46,357 bases of DNA from contig JACCYV010000375.1 of NCBI GenBank assembly GCA_013696305.1, positions 1 to 46,357 on the forward strand, read 5' to 3'. Origin of the DNA: Nitrospira sp. (GTDB lineage Bacteria; Nitrospirota; Nitrospiria; Nitrospirales; Nitrospiraceae). Below, piece by piece: positions 17,108 through 25,971 of this stretch. Each line of letters starts with the position of its first letter. Within the stretch, counting starts at the first letter, position 1. A program made the position numbers and the translations under genes. The notes under the pieces are model-generated. The model was not told the DNA's origin and did not search any database. It saw only the letters and a list, made by a program, of their open reading frames with translations.

Positions 17108-17518
17108 TTATAACGTGCCCCAATTCTTAAAGTATCGAAGCAGATCGCGCACAGAAATTATGCCGACCACGCGGCCCTCTTCTGTCACGACGAGGTGCCG
17201 GATCCCTCGCTCGGCCATGATATCACTCGCCTCGTGTGCCGATCGGGAGATATCAATCATCATGATGGGGGCACTCATCACCGCCCGGGCCGTAACCTGC
17301 TCGGCAACGGCTCCACTGGCCATGGCTTTTCGGACGAGATCCGCCTCACTGACAATTCCCACATAGTCGCCGTGGTCAACGACGAGCAACGCCCCGACTC
17401 GGGCATCACGCAGTTGTTGCGCCACAGTCAACAACGTGTCATCGAGATGCACCGTCCTGGTGATGGGACGCATCATCATCGCCAGGGGTCGCTGGATGGG
17501 CCCGCCGGACACTGCCAT
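17108..17518 (-). CDS. Tandem CBS-domain protein
   Basis: 136 residues, made up almost entirely of two CBS motifs (about residues 15-70 and 80-134). The ends of each motif, VGIVSEADLVRKAM and VGIISVRDLLRYF, are typical, and such pairs bind adenine nucleotides. No catalytic domain is attached, so it probably senses energy charge and regulates a partner protein. It lies 60 bases upstream of the spermidine-synthase-like gene on the same strand and could be co-transcribed with it. It is divergent from UDP-glucose dehydrogenase, with a 185-base shared upstream region. Confidence 0.9.
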   Translation of the reverse strand: MAVSGGPIQRPLAMMMRPITRTVHLDDTLLTVAQQLRDARVGALLVVDHGDYVGIVSEADLVRKAMASGAVAEQVTARAVMSAPIMMIDISRSAHEASDIMAERGIRHLVVTEEGRVVGIISVRDLLRYFKNWGTL

Positions 17519-17612
17519 TCACCATCCTCTCCTGCGAAGAGGGCCGAATTCTACTGAAGTGCACCGCAATCTGCAATTCTCGCCCACTTTCAAACCGAAA
17601 CCTGCGATTTGA

Positions 17613-17641
17613 TTGCTCGCACTCGTTCGCATTGCTATACT
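17613..17641 (+). promoter_or_regulatory. Promoter of UDP-glucose dehydrogenase
   Basis: TTGCTC (17613-17618), a 17-base spacer and TATACT (17636-17641) form a plausible sigma-70 promoter. The start near 17648 gives a leader of about 55 bases that carries the CAGGAGGAG ribosome site. Confidence 0.55.
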
Positions 17642-17703
17642 GCGACGCTGCAGCCACACTCACACGAACATCCCTCAGCTTTTCTTCAGGAGGAGACGCA
17701 TCC

Positions 17704-19023
17704 ATGCATATCAGCGTGATTGGAACGGGCTATGTCGGCCTGGTGACCGGTGCCTGCTTCGCGGAATTCGGCGTGAACGTCACGTGTATGGACACTGACG
17801 CGCGCCGTATCGATAAACTTGAGAAAGGCGAAGTCCCCTTTTTCGAACCCGGCATCACCGAACTTGTGGCCAAAGGCATCAAAGAAGACCGCCTCCATTT
17901 CACGACCGATGTCGCCAAAGCCGTAGATAAAGCGCTGGCCATCTTCATCGCCGTCGGAACCCCTCCGAAATCAGACGGATCGGCCGACCTGTCCTATGTC
18001 GAAGAAGTGGGACGCGGTATCGCGAAAAACATGACCGGGTATAAAGTCATTGTCACCAAATCCACAGTTCCCGTCGGCACGGGTGAAAAATTGCGTGAAG
18101 TGATCAAGGCCAATCAAACCGGCCGATTCCGTTTCGACATCGTATCGAATCCGGAATTCCTTCGTGAAGGCTCCGCGATTGAAGATTTCATGCGGCCCAA
18201 CCGCGTGGTAATCGGCGCGGACAGTGAGCACTCCGTGGCAATCATGAAAGATCTCTACCGCCCGCTGTATCTGCTGGAAACCCCCATCGTCGTGACCGAC
18301 ATACCGACCGCTGAAATGATCAAGTACGCTTCCAATGCGTTTCTGGCCGTCAAGATATCCTTCATCAATGAAATTGCCACGGTCTGCGAAAAGGTGGGCG
18401 CCGACGTGCAGATGGTCTCGAAAGGGATGGGGCTCGACAATCGCATCGGAAGCCAGTTTTTGCATGCCGGGCCGGGTTTCGGGGGCTCCTGCTTTCCGAA
18501 AGACTTGGCTGCACTGGTCCAGACCGGCGAACGCGTGGGGTACCCGTTTCAGATCGCAGGGGCCGCTGCCAAGGTGAATTACGAACAACACCTGCGGATG
18601 GTGACGAAGATTCAAGACTCTTGTGGAGGAGTGAAGGGAAAAATTCTCGGCGTATTGGGACTATCCTTCAAACCCAACACCAACGACATGCGGGAGGCGC
18701 CGTCACTGACGATCCTGAGCGAGTTGATGAAGGTCGGAGCGACGATACGCGCCTACGATCCGGAGTCAATGGAAGAGTCCACCAAATTGCTACCGGGCAT
18801 GGTGCCCTGCCAGGACGCTTACGACGTGGCCGAGGGCGCCGACGGCCTGATTATCATGACCGAGTGGAACCAGTTTAGAAATCTCGATTTCGAACGTCTG
18901 AAAAAATCCATGCGGCAGCCGCTGTTACTGGATCTACGCAATACCTACGATACGGATCGCGTCGTCGGCTTCGGCTTCCGCCACGTCTCGGTCGGTCGTC
19001 CCACCAAAGACCCTATCGCATGA
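17704..19023 (+). CDS. ugd: UDP-glucose 6-dehydrogenase
   Basis: 439 residues from ATG 17704, which has AGGAGGAG upstream. An in-frame extension to 17632 is rejected because it covers the promoter. It oxidises UDP-glucose to UDP-glucuronate with two NAD+. The NAD-binding GTGYVGLVTG is at residues 7-16. SNPEFLREGSAIEDF and the catalytic cysteine in GPGFGGSCFPKD (Cys263) are clear, and the C-terminal domain binds UDP-sugar (GLSFKPNTNDMREAPS). Its product would feed the UDP-glucuronate 4-epimerase encoded at 44918-45940, for capsule or lipopolysaccharide. It converges on the HEAT cluster with only 19 bases between stop codons. Confidence 0.96.
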   Translation: MHISVIGTGYVGLVTGACFAEFGVNVTCMDTDARRIDKLEKGEVPFFEPGITELVAKGIKEDRLHFTTDVAKAVDKALAIFIAVGTPPKSDGSADLSYVEEVGRGIAKNMTGYKVIVTKSTVPVGTGEKLREVIKANQTGRFRFDIVSNPEFLREGSAIEDFMRPNRVVIGADSEHSVAIMKDLYRPLYLLETPIVVTDIPTAEMIKYASNAFLAVKISFINEIATVCEKVGADVQMVSKGMGLDNRIGSQFLHAGPGFGGSCFPKDLAALVQTGERVGYPFQIAGAAAKVNYEQHLRMVTKIQDSCGGVKGKILGVLGLSFKPNTNDMREAPSLTILSELMKVGATIRAYDPESMEESTKLLPGMVPCQDAYDVAEGADGLIIMTEWNQFRNLDFERLKKSMRQPLLLDLRNTYDTDRVVGFGFRHVSVGRPTKDPIA

Positions 19024-19042
19024 ACGGTACGTCGGATTGCGG

Positions 19043-19753
19043 CTAGCTGAGGAGCTTCGCTCCTTCGGCCTGAGCCCCTTCTTTGGGCTTCGGCTTATAG
19101 CCCATCCGATCAAGCACCTTCATAATTTTCGTCTTCAGCCGGTCGTCGGCGTCCGCAAGGGCCGTCGCGAGAGGTTCAACGGCCGGCTTTCCAATCTTCC
19201 GGATGATCTCCGTCGCCGATTGACGCACGTCGTCTTCCTCTGAGGCCAATAACGGCACGAGCGAAGACACAGCCGTCCCGCCAATCTTAATCAGCGAATC
19301 GTAGGCCCGCTGCCGCACGTCGCCCACCTCGTCGGTGAGGGCGCCCACCAATGGCACGACGGCGCGTGGATCTTTTAACTCGCCGAGGACTTCCGCGGCA
19401 TACTTCCGGTTAAGCCAATGAGAATCCTTGAGATCAATCAACATGGCATCGGCTTTCTGCGCATTCGGATCCTTCGCGCGAATCCGGAAGCTCTTCGCGA
19501 TGCGCTTGCCCCCTTCTTCGACCACGCGGATTGTCGCCCCATCGCCGGGCTTGAGCTTGAGGAAATCTTCGAGGGCTTCTTCACCGACATCCAACATCAC
19601 GGTCTTGCCGTCGTAGGCGAGGAGTTCGACTTCAAGCTGCTTGGCTTCCGGATTGACGGCCACGACCCGCTCCGTCACCAGATTGAAGCCATCTTTTTTG
19701 GCCCCCCCCTTGGGTCCGATCTGAATCAGTTTTGCCGGTGCTTCATCTGCCAT
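19043..19753 (-). CDS. HEAT-repeat protein 5, with N-terminal beta domain
   Basis: 236 residues from ATG 19753. A longer open frame upstream overlaps the previous HEAT gene and is rejected, and AAGGAA precedes this ATG. Residues 1-95 do not look like HEAT repeats. They show short beta strands (FNLVTERVVAVNPEAKQLEVELLAYDG) and may form a small barrel. Residues 100-220 are PBS-lyase-type HEAT repeats (LNRKYAAEVLGELKDPRAVVPLVGAL), ending in a MKVLDRMGYKPKP tail. It is the last gene of the five-gene array. The different N-terminus suggests it is a specialised end member, perhaps a partner-binding subunit. The function is unknown. Confidence 0.8.
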   Translation of the reverse strand: MADEAPAKLIQIGPKGGAKKDGFNLVTERVVAVNPEAKQLEVELLAYDGKTVMLDVGEEALEDFLKLKPGDGATIRVVEEGGKRIAKSFRIRAKDPNAQKADAMLIDLKDSHWLNRKYAAEVLGELKDPRAVVPLVGALTDEVGDVRQRAYDSLIKIGGTAVSSLVPLLASEEDDVRQSATEIIRKIGKPAVEPLATALADADDRLKTKIMKVLDRMGYKPKPKEGAQAEGAKLLS

Positions 19754-19776
19754 AGTAGTACAGTTCCTTATTCCGG

Positions 19777-20538
19777 TTATGACGAGGTCGCCTGTTTCCA
19801 TCCCAAACTCGCAAGAACACCTTCGACTGTTTCTTGCACCATTGTATTTTCGTCTTCCAGGAGAGGCAGCAGCGGCTCGATCGCCTGCTTCGCGCCGAGA
19901 CGCGCCAACGATTCGGCCGCGTTCCGCCGCACGAGCCAATCCTCATCCTGAAGCGACTGGATCAAGGCATCGGCGCTTCGCACATCACCGATTTTCCCGA
20001 GCGCTTCCGCAGCATGGCGCCGCACCATCCAATTCGTGCCCAACAAACCGCCGATCAGGGCATCGACCGCCCGCGTATCGCCGATCTTTTTCAAGACCCG
20101 GGCCACGTCTTCCCGCACTGTGCCGTCGCTGAGCGCTTCGATCAATCCCGGAGTGGCCCGCGAGTCTCCAATCCTCTCCAACGCCCACACCGCTGCTGTT
20201 CGCACCGCACCGTCTTTGTCTTTCAAAGCCACCATCAGCGGGTCCACCGCACGGGCATCGCGGAAGCGTCCCAAGACGTTCGCCGCCTGTTCCCGAATCG
20301 ACCATTCATCGTCACTCAGCGCGTCCAGCAGCTGATCGAAGGCGACCGGACCGATGCGTACCACGGCGGTAGCCGCTGCTTCGCGAATCACGACATCCTC
20401 ATCCGCCATCAAGCCGATCAGTTGGGGAATGGCCTCGTTGCCCATCTGTCCCAGACTGGCCATCGCATGCTCGCGCAATGCATCGTTATCATCCCGGAGC
20501 GCGGCTATTAATTGTGCTATACGCTCGGCATCACTCAT
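19777..20538 (-). CDS. HEAT-repeat (PBS-lyase-type) protein 4
   Basis: 253 residues, nearly all HEAT repeats of about 31 residues. Typical units are SIREQAANVLGRFRDARAVDPLMVALKDKDGAV and MVRRHAAEALGKIGDVRSADALIQSLQDEDWLV, about eight in all. The tail VLASLGWKQATSS matches the ends of HEAT proteins 1, 2 and 5. The ATG overlaps the stop of HEAT protein 3 by 8 bases (ATGAGTGA), so the two are translationally coupled. There is no signal peptide. Such superhelical proteins act as scaffolds or, in cyanobacteria, as lyases for phycobilin chromophores. The latter substrate is not expected here, so scaffolding is the better guess. Confidence 0.88.
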   Translation of the reverse strand: MSDAERIAQLIAALRDDNDALREHAMASLGQMGNEAIPQLIGLMADEDVVIREAAATAVVRIGPVAFDQLLDALSDDEWSIREQAANVLGRFRDARAVDPLMVALKDKDGAVRTAAVWALERIGDSRATPGLIEALSDGTVREDVARVLKKIGDTRAVDALIGGLLGTNWMVRRHAAEALGKIGDVRSADALIQSLQDEDWLVRRNAAESLARLGAKQAIEPLLPLLEDENTMVQETVEGVLASLGWKQATSS

Positions 20539-21631
20539 GATCGTCCGATTCCTCCTGTCCGACCGGTTGTGCGTCTTCGAGCGCAGCTAGCTTGTCCGCA
20601 ATGAGCCCGGCGCTATAGGACACAATACCGTCCCGATCGCCGCGCAACCGGATGAACAGCTCATTATGCGGACGCAATACTTCCACGTCCTTGATTTTGG
20701 CCAGGGCCTCGATCGCCATGACCCGCAGGGGCCTGATCGGGATAGCCTCGATATATAATTGCGCCGGACGCGGGTCACCGATCAGCCCGAGTGATTTCAC
20801 GGCGTACTCCTTTACGCCGGTATCCTTGTCGACCTGAAGCCGTTTCATCAACGGCTCGACTGCGCGAACATCCCCGATTTTGCCCAGCAGATCAGCCGCC
20901 GCTTCGCGCACCACCCAATCGTCATCCTCAAGATACTCGATCAAAATCTCGACCGCCGGACGCCCGATCCCGAGGAGATCCATGACAGTGTCCATACGGG
21001 CCTCCTCCCGTTCACTTGCGCCCTCGATATCCCGTAGCGCATCGAACCTGCTATCAATCCGCTCGCGGATCGCACCCAGCTTTTTCAACGTCCGCACGGC
21101 AGTGTCGCGAACCGCCGGGGACGCCATCGCATCAATCAAGCCGTCTACCGAGCGCGGATCGAGCAAATGCTCCAGAATCGTCGCGGCTGTCGTCTGTGCC
21201 TCCACCTCCGGATGGGTCAACATCTCGCAGAGGGGGGTAATCGCATTCGGTATCAAGCCCAGAAGTTGGCGAACGCGACTTCGCACATCTTCATCCGGCG
21301 ACTCATGGAGATTCCGCACAAGGCCTGCCGCTGTCTCGTCATCTAGATTACCGGCCATCTGTTCGATGGCGGAAAACGCGGCCTGCCGAACCGATTCATC
21401 CGGATCCCGAAGTAAACCGACCAGCGAGACGCCTGCCGCCGGATCTTTAATCCGGGATAACATCCCCGCCGCTTCAACGCGGAGCCGAACATCACCCGTC
21501 CCTAAGGCCTGCGTTAAGGCGCGCACCGCGCGAGGACCTCCGGCCAGGCATGCAGCCGTAGCCCGCATGCGCCGCCACTCTTCCTCGTGGGTCAACTCAG
21601 AAACCAGCGTGTCGATAGACTCTTTAGGCAT
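20531..21631 (-). CDS. HEAT-repeat protein 3
   Basis: 366 residues of HEAT repeats, for example LRVEAAGMLSRIKDPAAGVSLVGLLRDPDESV and VVREAAADLLGKIGDVRAVEPLMKRL. Between about residues 180 and 225 there is a charged non-repeat stretch (DIEGASEREEARMDTVMDLLG) that splits the protein into two superhelical halves. Unlike its neighbours it lacks the terminal GW-x-P-like tail and ends in an acidic segment (EESDDHE). The ATG lies one base after the stop of HEAT protein 2, so coupling is strong. The N-terminus (SELTHEEEWRRMRATAACLAG) starts directly with a repeat. The function is unknown. Confidence 0.88.
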   Translation of the reverse strand: MPKESIDTLVSELTHEEEWRRMRATAACLAGGPRAVRALTQALGTGDVRLRVEAAGMLSRIKDPAAGVSLVGLLRDPDESVRQAAFSAIEQMAGNLDDETAAGLVRNLHESPDEDVRSRVRQLLGLIPNAITPLCEMLTHPEVEAQTTAATILEHLLDPRSVDGLIDAMASPAVRDTAVRTLKKLGAIRERIDSRFDALRDIEGASEREEARMDTVMDLLGIGRPAVEILIEYLEDDDWVVREAAADLLGKIGDVRAVEPLMKRLQVDKDTGVKEYAVKSLGLIGDPRPAQLYIEAIPIRPLRVMAIEALAKIKDVEVLRPHNELFIRLRGDRDGIVSYSAGLIADKLAALEDAQPVGQEESDDHE

Positions 21632-21632
21632 C

Positions 21633-22715
21633 TTACATGCGCCCCGGGCGCCACCCGACGGCCGTCAATGTCTCTCGCACGTAATAGCGAATATTTTCAT
21701 CCTTCTCTTTCGCCAGCACCGCCAGCAGGGATGGAATAATCACCGGTCCGAACTTGACCAGCGCCGCAGACGCTTCGGAGCGGGTGACCGTGTTCCGCAA
21801 GGCCACCATCAGCGACGGAATCGCGACATCATCAGCAATCATCCCCAACGCTCGAGACGCCATGCCCATGATCGCCATCTCATCGGTCCATCCGTCAGCG
21901 CAGGCTGCAGCGGAATGGCTCGGTTCTCCCTGTGGGGCGCCTTCCACAATTCGTCGCAAGAGAGGCACGGCGCGACGGTTCCCGATGTGACCGAGCGCTT
22001 CCACGGCCAGAAGCCGTAACGTCGGCTCCTTCATGACAGTTACCAGATAATCCACCGCCCGGGCATCTCCGATCGCACCGAGCGCGCGCACCACATCCTC
22101 ACGGATGGCCGAATCCCGATCATTGAACAATGCGCGGAGCAACGGCTCAACGGCGTCCGACGATCTCAACTTTCCTAATGCTTCGACTGCATGGAGACGA
22201 ACCAACCACTCGTCATGTTGCAGGGCCTGGATCAATGCGACCGCGGCGACCCCCCCGAGGGAAGCCAGCGCGATGGATGCTTCTTCGCGAACGGCTTTGA
22301 CCTTATCCTGTAGCAGCGGCATCAAGGCGGCTACTGCCTCTGGGTCGCCGATTCGCCCTAATCCTTTTGCGGCATGCATGCGCACAATCCAATCACGACT
22401 GCCCAGCGCAGTCACAAGCGGCGAAAACACCCGCGCGTCGGCGATCAAGGCTAAAATGCCCGAAGCCGATTCCTGCACCTGCAATGCGGGATCGGCCAGA
22501 CAGGTTGCCAGAGCTGTTACCGAGGGTTCGCCGATTAAGGAGAGCGCCCCGATCGCCGCTTCGCGCACGGCACGATCGGCGTCGCGAAGAGCCCTGGTCA
22601 GCGGCACGACCGCGCGAGGGTCCTTAGACGATCCCAGTATGGTCGCAGCCTCTTCCCGGATCGCCCAATCCTCATCCGACAGAGCCGCGATCTGTTCACT
22701 GACGGTGTCGGCCAT
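21633..22715 (-). CDS. HEAT-repeat protein 2
   Basis: 360 residues of about eleven PBS-lyase-type HEAT repeats, beginning with VSEQIAALSDEDWAIREEAATILGSSKDPRAVVPL. The central repeats are very regular (KGLGRIGDPEAVAALMPLLQDKVKAV). Near residue 245 an insertion containing ASRALGMIAD is preceded by CADGWTDEM, with a lone cysteine. The protein ends in LTAVGWRPGRM, like proteins 1 and 4. The start ATG has GAGG upstream. A 179-base gap to HEAT protein 1 makes a separate internal promoter possible. No membrane or export signals are seen. Confidence 0.88.
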   Translation of the reverse strand: MADTVSEQIAALSDEDWAIREEAATILGSSKDPRAVVPLTRALRDADRAVREAAIGALSLIGEPSVTALATCLADPALQVQESASGILALIADARVFSPLVTALGSRDWIVRMHAAKGLGRIGDPEAVAALMPLLQDKVKAVREEASIALASLGGVAAVALIQALQHDEWLVRLHAVEALGKLRSSDAVEPLLRALFNDRDSAIREDVVRALGAIGDARAVDYLVTVMKEPTLRLLAVEALGHIGNRRAVPLLRRIVEGAPQGEPSHSAAACADGWTDEMAIMGMASRALGMIADDVAIPSLMVALRNTVTRSEASAALVKFGPVIIPSLLAVLAKEKDENIRYYVRETLTAVGWRPGRM

Positions 22716-22894
22716 GGTACCTCGGCCTCTCGTGAAGCTCTCGACCTTAACACAGGCATTTTTCAGGGGTCAACGCAGGGTCGGTTGTGCGACCTGGCAT
22801 CGAATCCATCGAGCGAGCGGGGCAAAACAGGAGGGGAATAGCCGGGAGGCGCTGGGATTACCTGGAGCACCGGTACAGGAAAGAGAAGCGGAAG

Positions 22895-24265
22895 CTACCG
22901 CACCGAACCCTTCGCGAAATCCCCGCTAGGACCGAAGCGGCCGATATCTCCAAGCGGCCGATCGACACGCAGATTGTCGGCCTGGCTGGAGTCCACCGAT
23001 GTCTCCTCATCAGGAGGCGTCCAGCCCAGTTTTTCTAATGTCTCCACCACAAGCAATCGCAGGGAATCTTTGGCAGTGAGCCGGACTGATGCGTAAGAGA
23101 GAACGCGTTCGCCTTCGGCTTCGACTTCCGAGGCTTTGGGATCATAGAGAAAAGAAATCAGCGGTTCGATCGCTGAATCACCGATCAGCACCAGCGCCGC
23201 GGCAGCTTTCTCCCGCAAGACGCCGTCTTTCAAGAGCATGATGAGATCGGGTATGACGCGGGAGTCGCGGAAATGTCCCAGCGCGGTGGCCGCCGCTTCT
23301 TTAATAAACGCATCTTCACTGACGATGCACCCGGGGGTGGGAGTTCCCTCCTGTCGAACGCCTTTTCCCTTGAGGGCGTCCAAAACAGCCGGGAGGGCTC
23401 GAGGGTCGCCGATCATACCCAGCGACGCAATAGCATGGCGTTTGACCGCACCGTCTTTCATGGCTTCCAGCAGTCCATCAATGGCACGGGGATCGCCGAT
23501 CATGCCCAGCGCAATCGTGGCATCTTCACGCACGGCACGGTCCGGATCTTTCAGCGCGTCGATCAACGCATTGATGACACGCGGTTCACGCACCCAGCTT
23601 CGGCCGATCTGATAGTCCGTCGTCATGCCCCCCAATGCACGGGCGGCATGACAGCGCACGACGAAATCTTTGTCCTTCAGGGTCTCGATCAACACGTCGA
23701 CGGACGGCTGACCAATGGCCACCAAGGCAATACCGGCCGTTTCCCGGATAATCTTTGACGAGTCCCGGAACATTTTGATCAACACGGGAATGGCTTTGGG
23801 ATCGCCGATTTTTCCCAGCGCCTCCGCGGCGGCACTCTTCACAGCCCCGTCGCGATCTCGACAGGCAAAGATCAACCCCTCAACCGTGCGCCGGTTGCGA
23901 AGCTCCCCGCAGGCTTTCGCAGCATATTCTCGTACGCGCCACCGCTCATCTTTCATCGCCACCAGGATCCGATCAACCTGACTTTCTCCAAAAGACACCA
24001 TGGCCGCAACGGCTTCATTACGGACTTCCATGATGGGATCATTGAAGAGCGAAATGAGGGCTTCCATCGCTTTCACGCCGCCGATCTTCGCGACCCCCCA
24101 TCCGGCGCGAGTCCGCACGGACCAATACTCGTCTGCGCAGGCCCCGATGAGCGCATCCAGCGTAGTCGGATCCGCTAAGTCTGCCAGCGCTTTCGCCGCC
24201 TCTTCACGGGTTGCGTCATCCGCATCCTCAAGCGAATCGAGGAGATCATCGAGTGCCTGTGCCAT
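22895..24265 (-). CDS. HEAT-repeat protein 1 (largest of the array)
   Basis: 456 residues from ATG 24265, which has GAGGTGA upstream. A GTG one codon earlier is less well spaced. About thirteen HEAT repeats run from DDLLDSLEDADDATREEAAKALADL to about residue 370, with a typical unit VKSAAAEALGKIGDPKAIPVLIKMF. A loop near residue 300 holds GVRQEGTPTPGCIVSEDAF, between repeats. The region near residue 415 reads LVVETLEKLGWTPPDEE, the shared terminal motif, followed by about 40 polar residues. The start overlaps the end of the small exported protein gene (24246-24734) by 20 bases, so the two are coupled. That links this cytoplasmic-looking scaffold to an exported product. Confidence 0.88.
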   Translation of the reverse strand: MAQALDDLLDSLEDADDATREEAAKALADLADPTTLDALIGACADEYWSVRTRAGWGVAKIGGVKAMEALISLFNDPIMEVRNEAVAAMVSFGESQVDRILVAMKDERWRVREYAAKACGELRNRRTVEGLIFACRDRDGAVKSAAAEALGKIGDPKAIPVLIKMFRDSSKIIRETAGIALVAIGQPSVDVLIETLKDKDFVVRCHAARALGGMTTDYQIGRSWVREPRVINALIDALKDPDRAVREDATIALGMIGDPRAIDGLLEAMKDGAVKRHAIASLGMIGDPRALPAVLDALKGKGVRQEGTPTPGCIVSEDAFIKEAAATALGHFRDSRVIPDLIMLLKDGVLREKAAAALVLIGDSAIEPLISFLYDPKASEVEAEGERVLSYASVRLTAKDSLRLLVVETLEKLGWTPPDEETSVDSSQADNLRVDRPLGDIGRFGPSGDFAKGSVR

Positions 24266-24734
24266 CACTCACCTCACTATTGCCGTAATAGGCATCGCGC
24301 TGACCGCCATGAGGATAGGTGCGCTTGCACCGTACCACCAAGGTCTGAGTCCCGCGGCCCTCCACACATTGATCGAGTGACTTGGAAAATTCCACGCGCC
24401 CGTCCAGACTCACCGTAAAGGGAAAGTCGAATGTAAAACTGATGAACTTGTATTGCCCCGGCTTGAGCTTTAATTCCCGCGTCTCGGTCGTCCGATACGC
24501 ATCGGAGGTTTCGGGGTCCAATACCCAGAGTGGCGGTGTCACGCCGGGCACCTGCCACCATGATTGTGGGACCAGCGGAGTGGGATCGATTGTAATCGCA
24601 TGTTCCTTGGCGTAGGCCGGGGGGGGGCCGGCAGCGAGGAGCCGTTCCGGATTCGCCGTCAGTACCGCCGCGAGCGCCATACTCCCCAAAAAGATCCGCC
24701 GCGGGATGAAATCTCTCTGACACGATGAATGCAT
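24246..24734 (-). CDS. Exported protein of unknown function linked to HEAT cluster
   Basis: 162 residues. The N-terminus (CQRDFIPRRIFLGSMALAAVL) is a signal peptide with a twin arginine just before the hydrophobic core, so export may use Tat, though it lacks the full S-R-R-x-F-L-K consensus. The mature part is beta-rich, with ETRELKLKPGQYKFISFTFDFPFTVSLDGRVEFSK and two cysteines (Cys in DQCVEG and VVRCKR) that could form a disulfide in the periplasm. No family is recognised. It overlaps the first HEAT gene by 20 bases and follows the degenerate alkaline-phosphatase-like gene by 49 bases. Confidence 0.72.
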   Translation of the reverse strand: MHSSCQRDFIPRRIFLGSMALAAVLTANPERLLAAGPPPAYAKEHAITIDPTPLVPQSWWQVPGVTPPLWVLDPETSDAYRTTETRELKLKPGQYKFISFTFDFPFTVSLDGRVEFSKSLDQCVEGRGTQTLVVRCKRTYPHGGQRDAYYGNSEVSDGTGTR

Positions 24735-24783
24735 CCGACCTCTATTGTAGCAGCGGGCTTGCGGGGGCCGCGGAGAACGCCGT

Positions 24784-25797
24784 CTAGAATATTTCTTCCA
24801 CCGGCTGGCTCTCCCACTCAGTGTAAGTGCTGAGTCCTAGGGCGCGCATCACCGTCGCACCCGTATCGATAATCGACACCGGCTGACGAAACGTATGACC
24901 AGCCTTGATGACGACGCCAGACGCGATCCAGGGCACCACCGGAACATTGTTCGCTTGATCATTCGACGCATCGCCGGCCGAAAATTGCGTCTCACCGACC
25001 GCACTCAGCGACGTGGCAAAAACGGTGGTCCGCTTGGTCAGGCCGAGCTCACGGTACAAATCAAGGACCGCCCCCATGGCCTTGTCCACTGCCCTCAGCG
25101 CGTCCTTGTACGCCACAGATTTCCAGCCCTGCGCTTCACCGACACGTCCGGGGGCAGGCAAATGAACAACCAGGAAATGCGGTAATGCCGGAATCGCATG
25201 ACCGTACCCGGATCCGCTTGTGGCCTTCTTGAAATAATCCCGCACATAGCTGATCAACCGATCGGGGTTACATTCGGCTCGAAGTGGGCCGCACATCTGA
25301 TAGTCCGTATAGGGCTCCGGCTTCGCGAGCTGATAGAGCGACTCGTCCATGTAGAAAATGGCGCTGTCCCGACCACCGCTCAGGTCGAGATAGTCAAAGA
25401 CGGTCGGTGCTCGGGGATACCCACGGCTAAATTCAAAAACATTCCATGTAATTCCATGCTTCGCCACCGACATTCCTGTCACCAGCGACGCCATGGTCGG
25501 CAATCGGCGCGCAGGAGCGACGGCCGTAGCGGACCACGTCACAGCCCCATCTTTCACGAGCGTCGACAAGACCGGCATGGCTTTGCTTTTCAATGATTCT
25601 TGTCCAAGCCCTTCCAGCACGAACAGGATGACATGTTCCGTCGTGACTTCCGAGGCAGATGGAAGAACCGCAGAAGATTCCCGTGCGGCAAGGGCAATGG
25701 ATTGGAATGAAAACGTGGTCACGATGAGAGACAGGACCAGGGCGATGCCGATGCCCCAGGCCGCCATGGTTGTCCGAATGCTGCTGGTACGAGCCAT
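24784..25797 (-). CDS. Alkaline-phosphatase-superfamily protein, apparently catalytically degenerate
   Basis: 337 residues from ATG 25797, which has GAGGCAGGT upstream. A longer open frame to 26484 runs antisense into the next gene and is rejected. Residues 12-36 form a signal peptide or membrane anchor. The fold of the nucleotide-pyrophosphatase/sulfatase group is recognisable: HVILFVLEGLGQESL (55-69), PTMASLVTGMSVAKHGITWN (100-119), PVVPWIASGVVIKAG (286-300) and IIDTGATVMRALGL (309-322). The expected metal and nucleophile residues are not. The first Asp is Glu62, the nucleophile position before LP is Arg, the D-x-x-G-H site reads HLPAPGRVGE, and S-D-H-G reads SLSAVGE. A binding or structural role is therefore more likely than catalysis. 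Confidence 0.75.
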   Translation of the reverse strand: MARTSSIRTTMAAWGIGIALVLSLIVTTFSFQSIALAARESSAVLPSASEVTTEHVILFVLEGLGQESLKSKAMPVLSTLVKDGAVTWSATAVAPARRLPTMASLVTGMSVAKHGITWNVFEFSRGYPRAPTVFDYLDLSGGRDSAIFYMDESLYQLAKPEPYTDYQMCGPLRAECNPDRLISYVRDYFKKATSGSGYGHAIPALPHFLVVHLPAPGRVGEAQGWKSVAYKDALRAVDKAMGAVLDLYRELGLTKRTTVFATSLSAVGETQFSAGDASNDQANNVPVVPWIASGVVIKAGHTFRQPVSIIDTGATVMRALGLSTYTEWESQPVEEIF

Positions 25798-25971
25798 TAC
25801 CTGCCTCACCACGCGACCCTTCATCAGGAAAAGAAAAAATACCTTAGCACGCTGTTTTCCGGGAAGGCAAGGCACGAACCACGCATCACATGGCGTCCCC
25901 GCGAGATCGATGTTATCCTGGCAGAGTCCGCACACCTTCAACTGCCTATCGCATCCCTGTGTGAATGAGTC

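Noticed and set aside
19754-19939. N-terminal extension of HEAT protein 5
   Set aside because: It overlaps HEAT protein 4 out of frame and reads as Arg-rich low-complexity sequence. ATG 19753 has a ribosome site.
20880-22929. Long plus-strand frames of 379 and 274 residues over the HEAT genes
   Set aside because: Their translations are rich in Arg, Ser and Ala with no domains. They are antisense shadows of the regular HEAT repeats on the minus strand.
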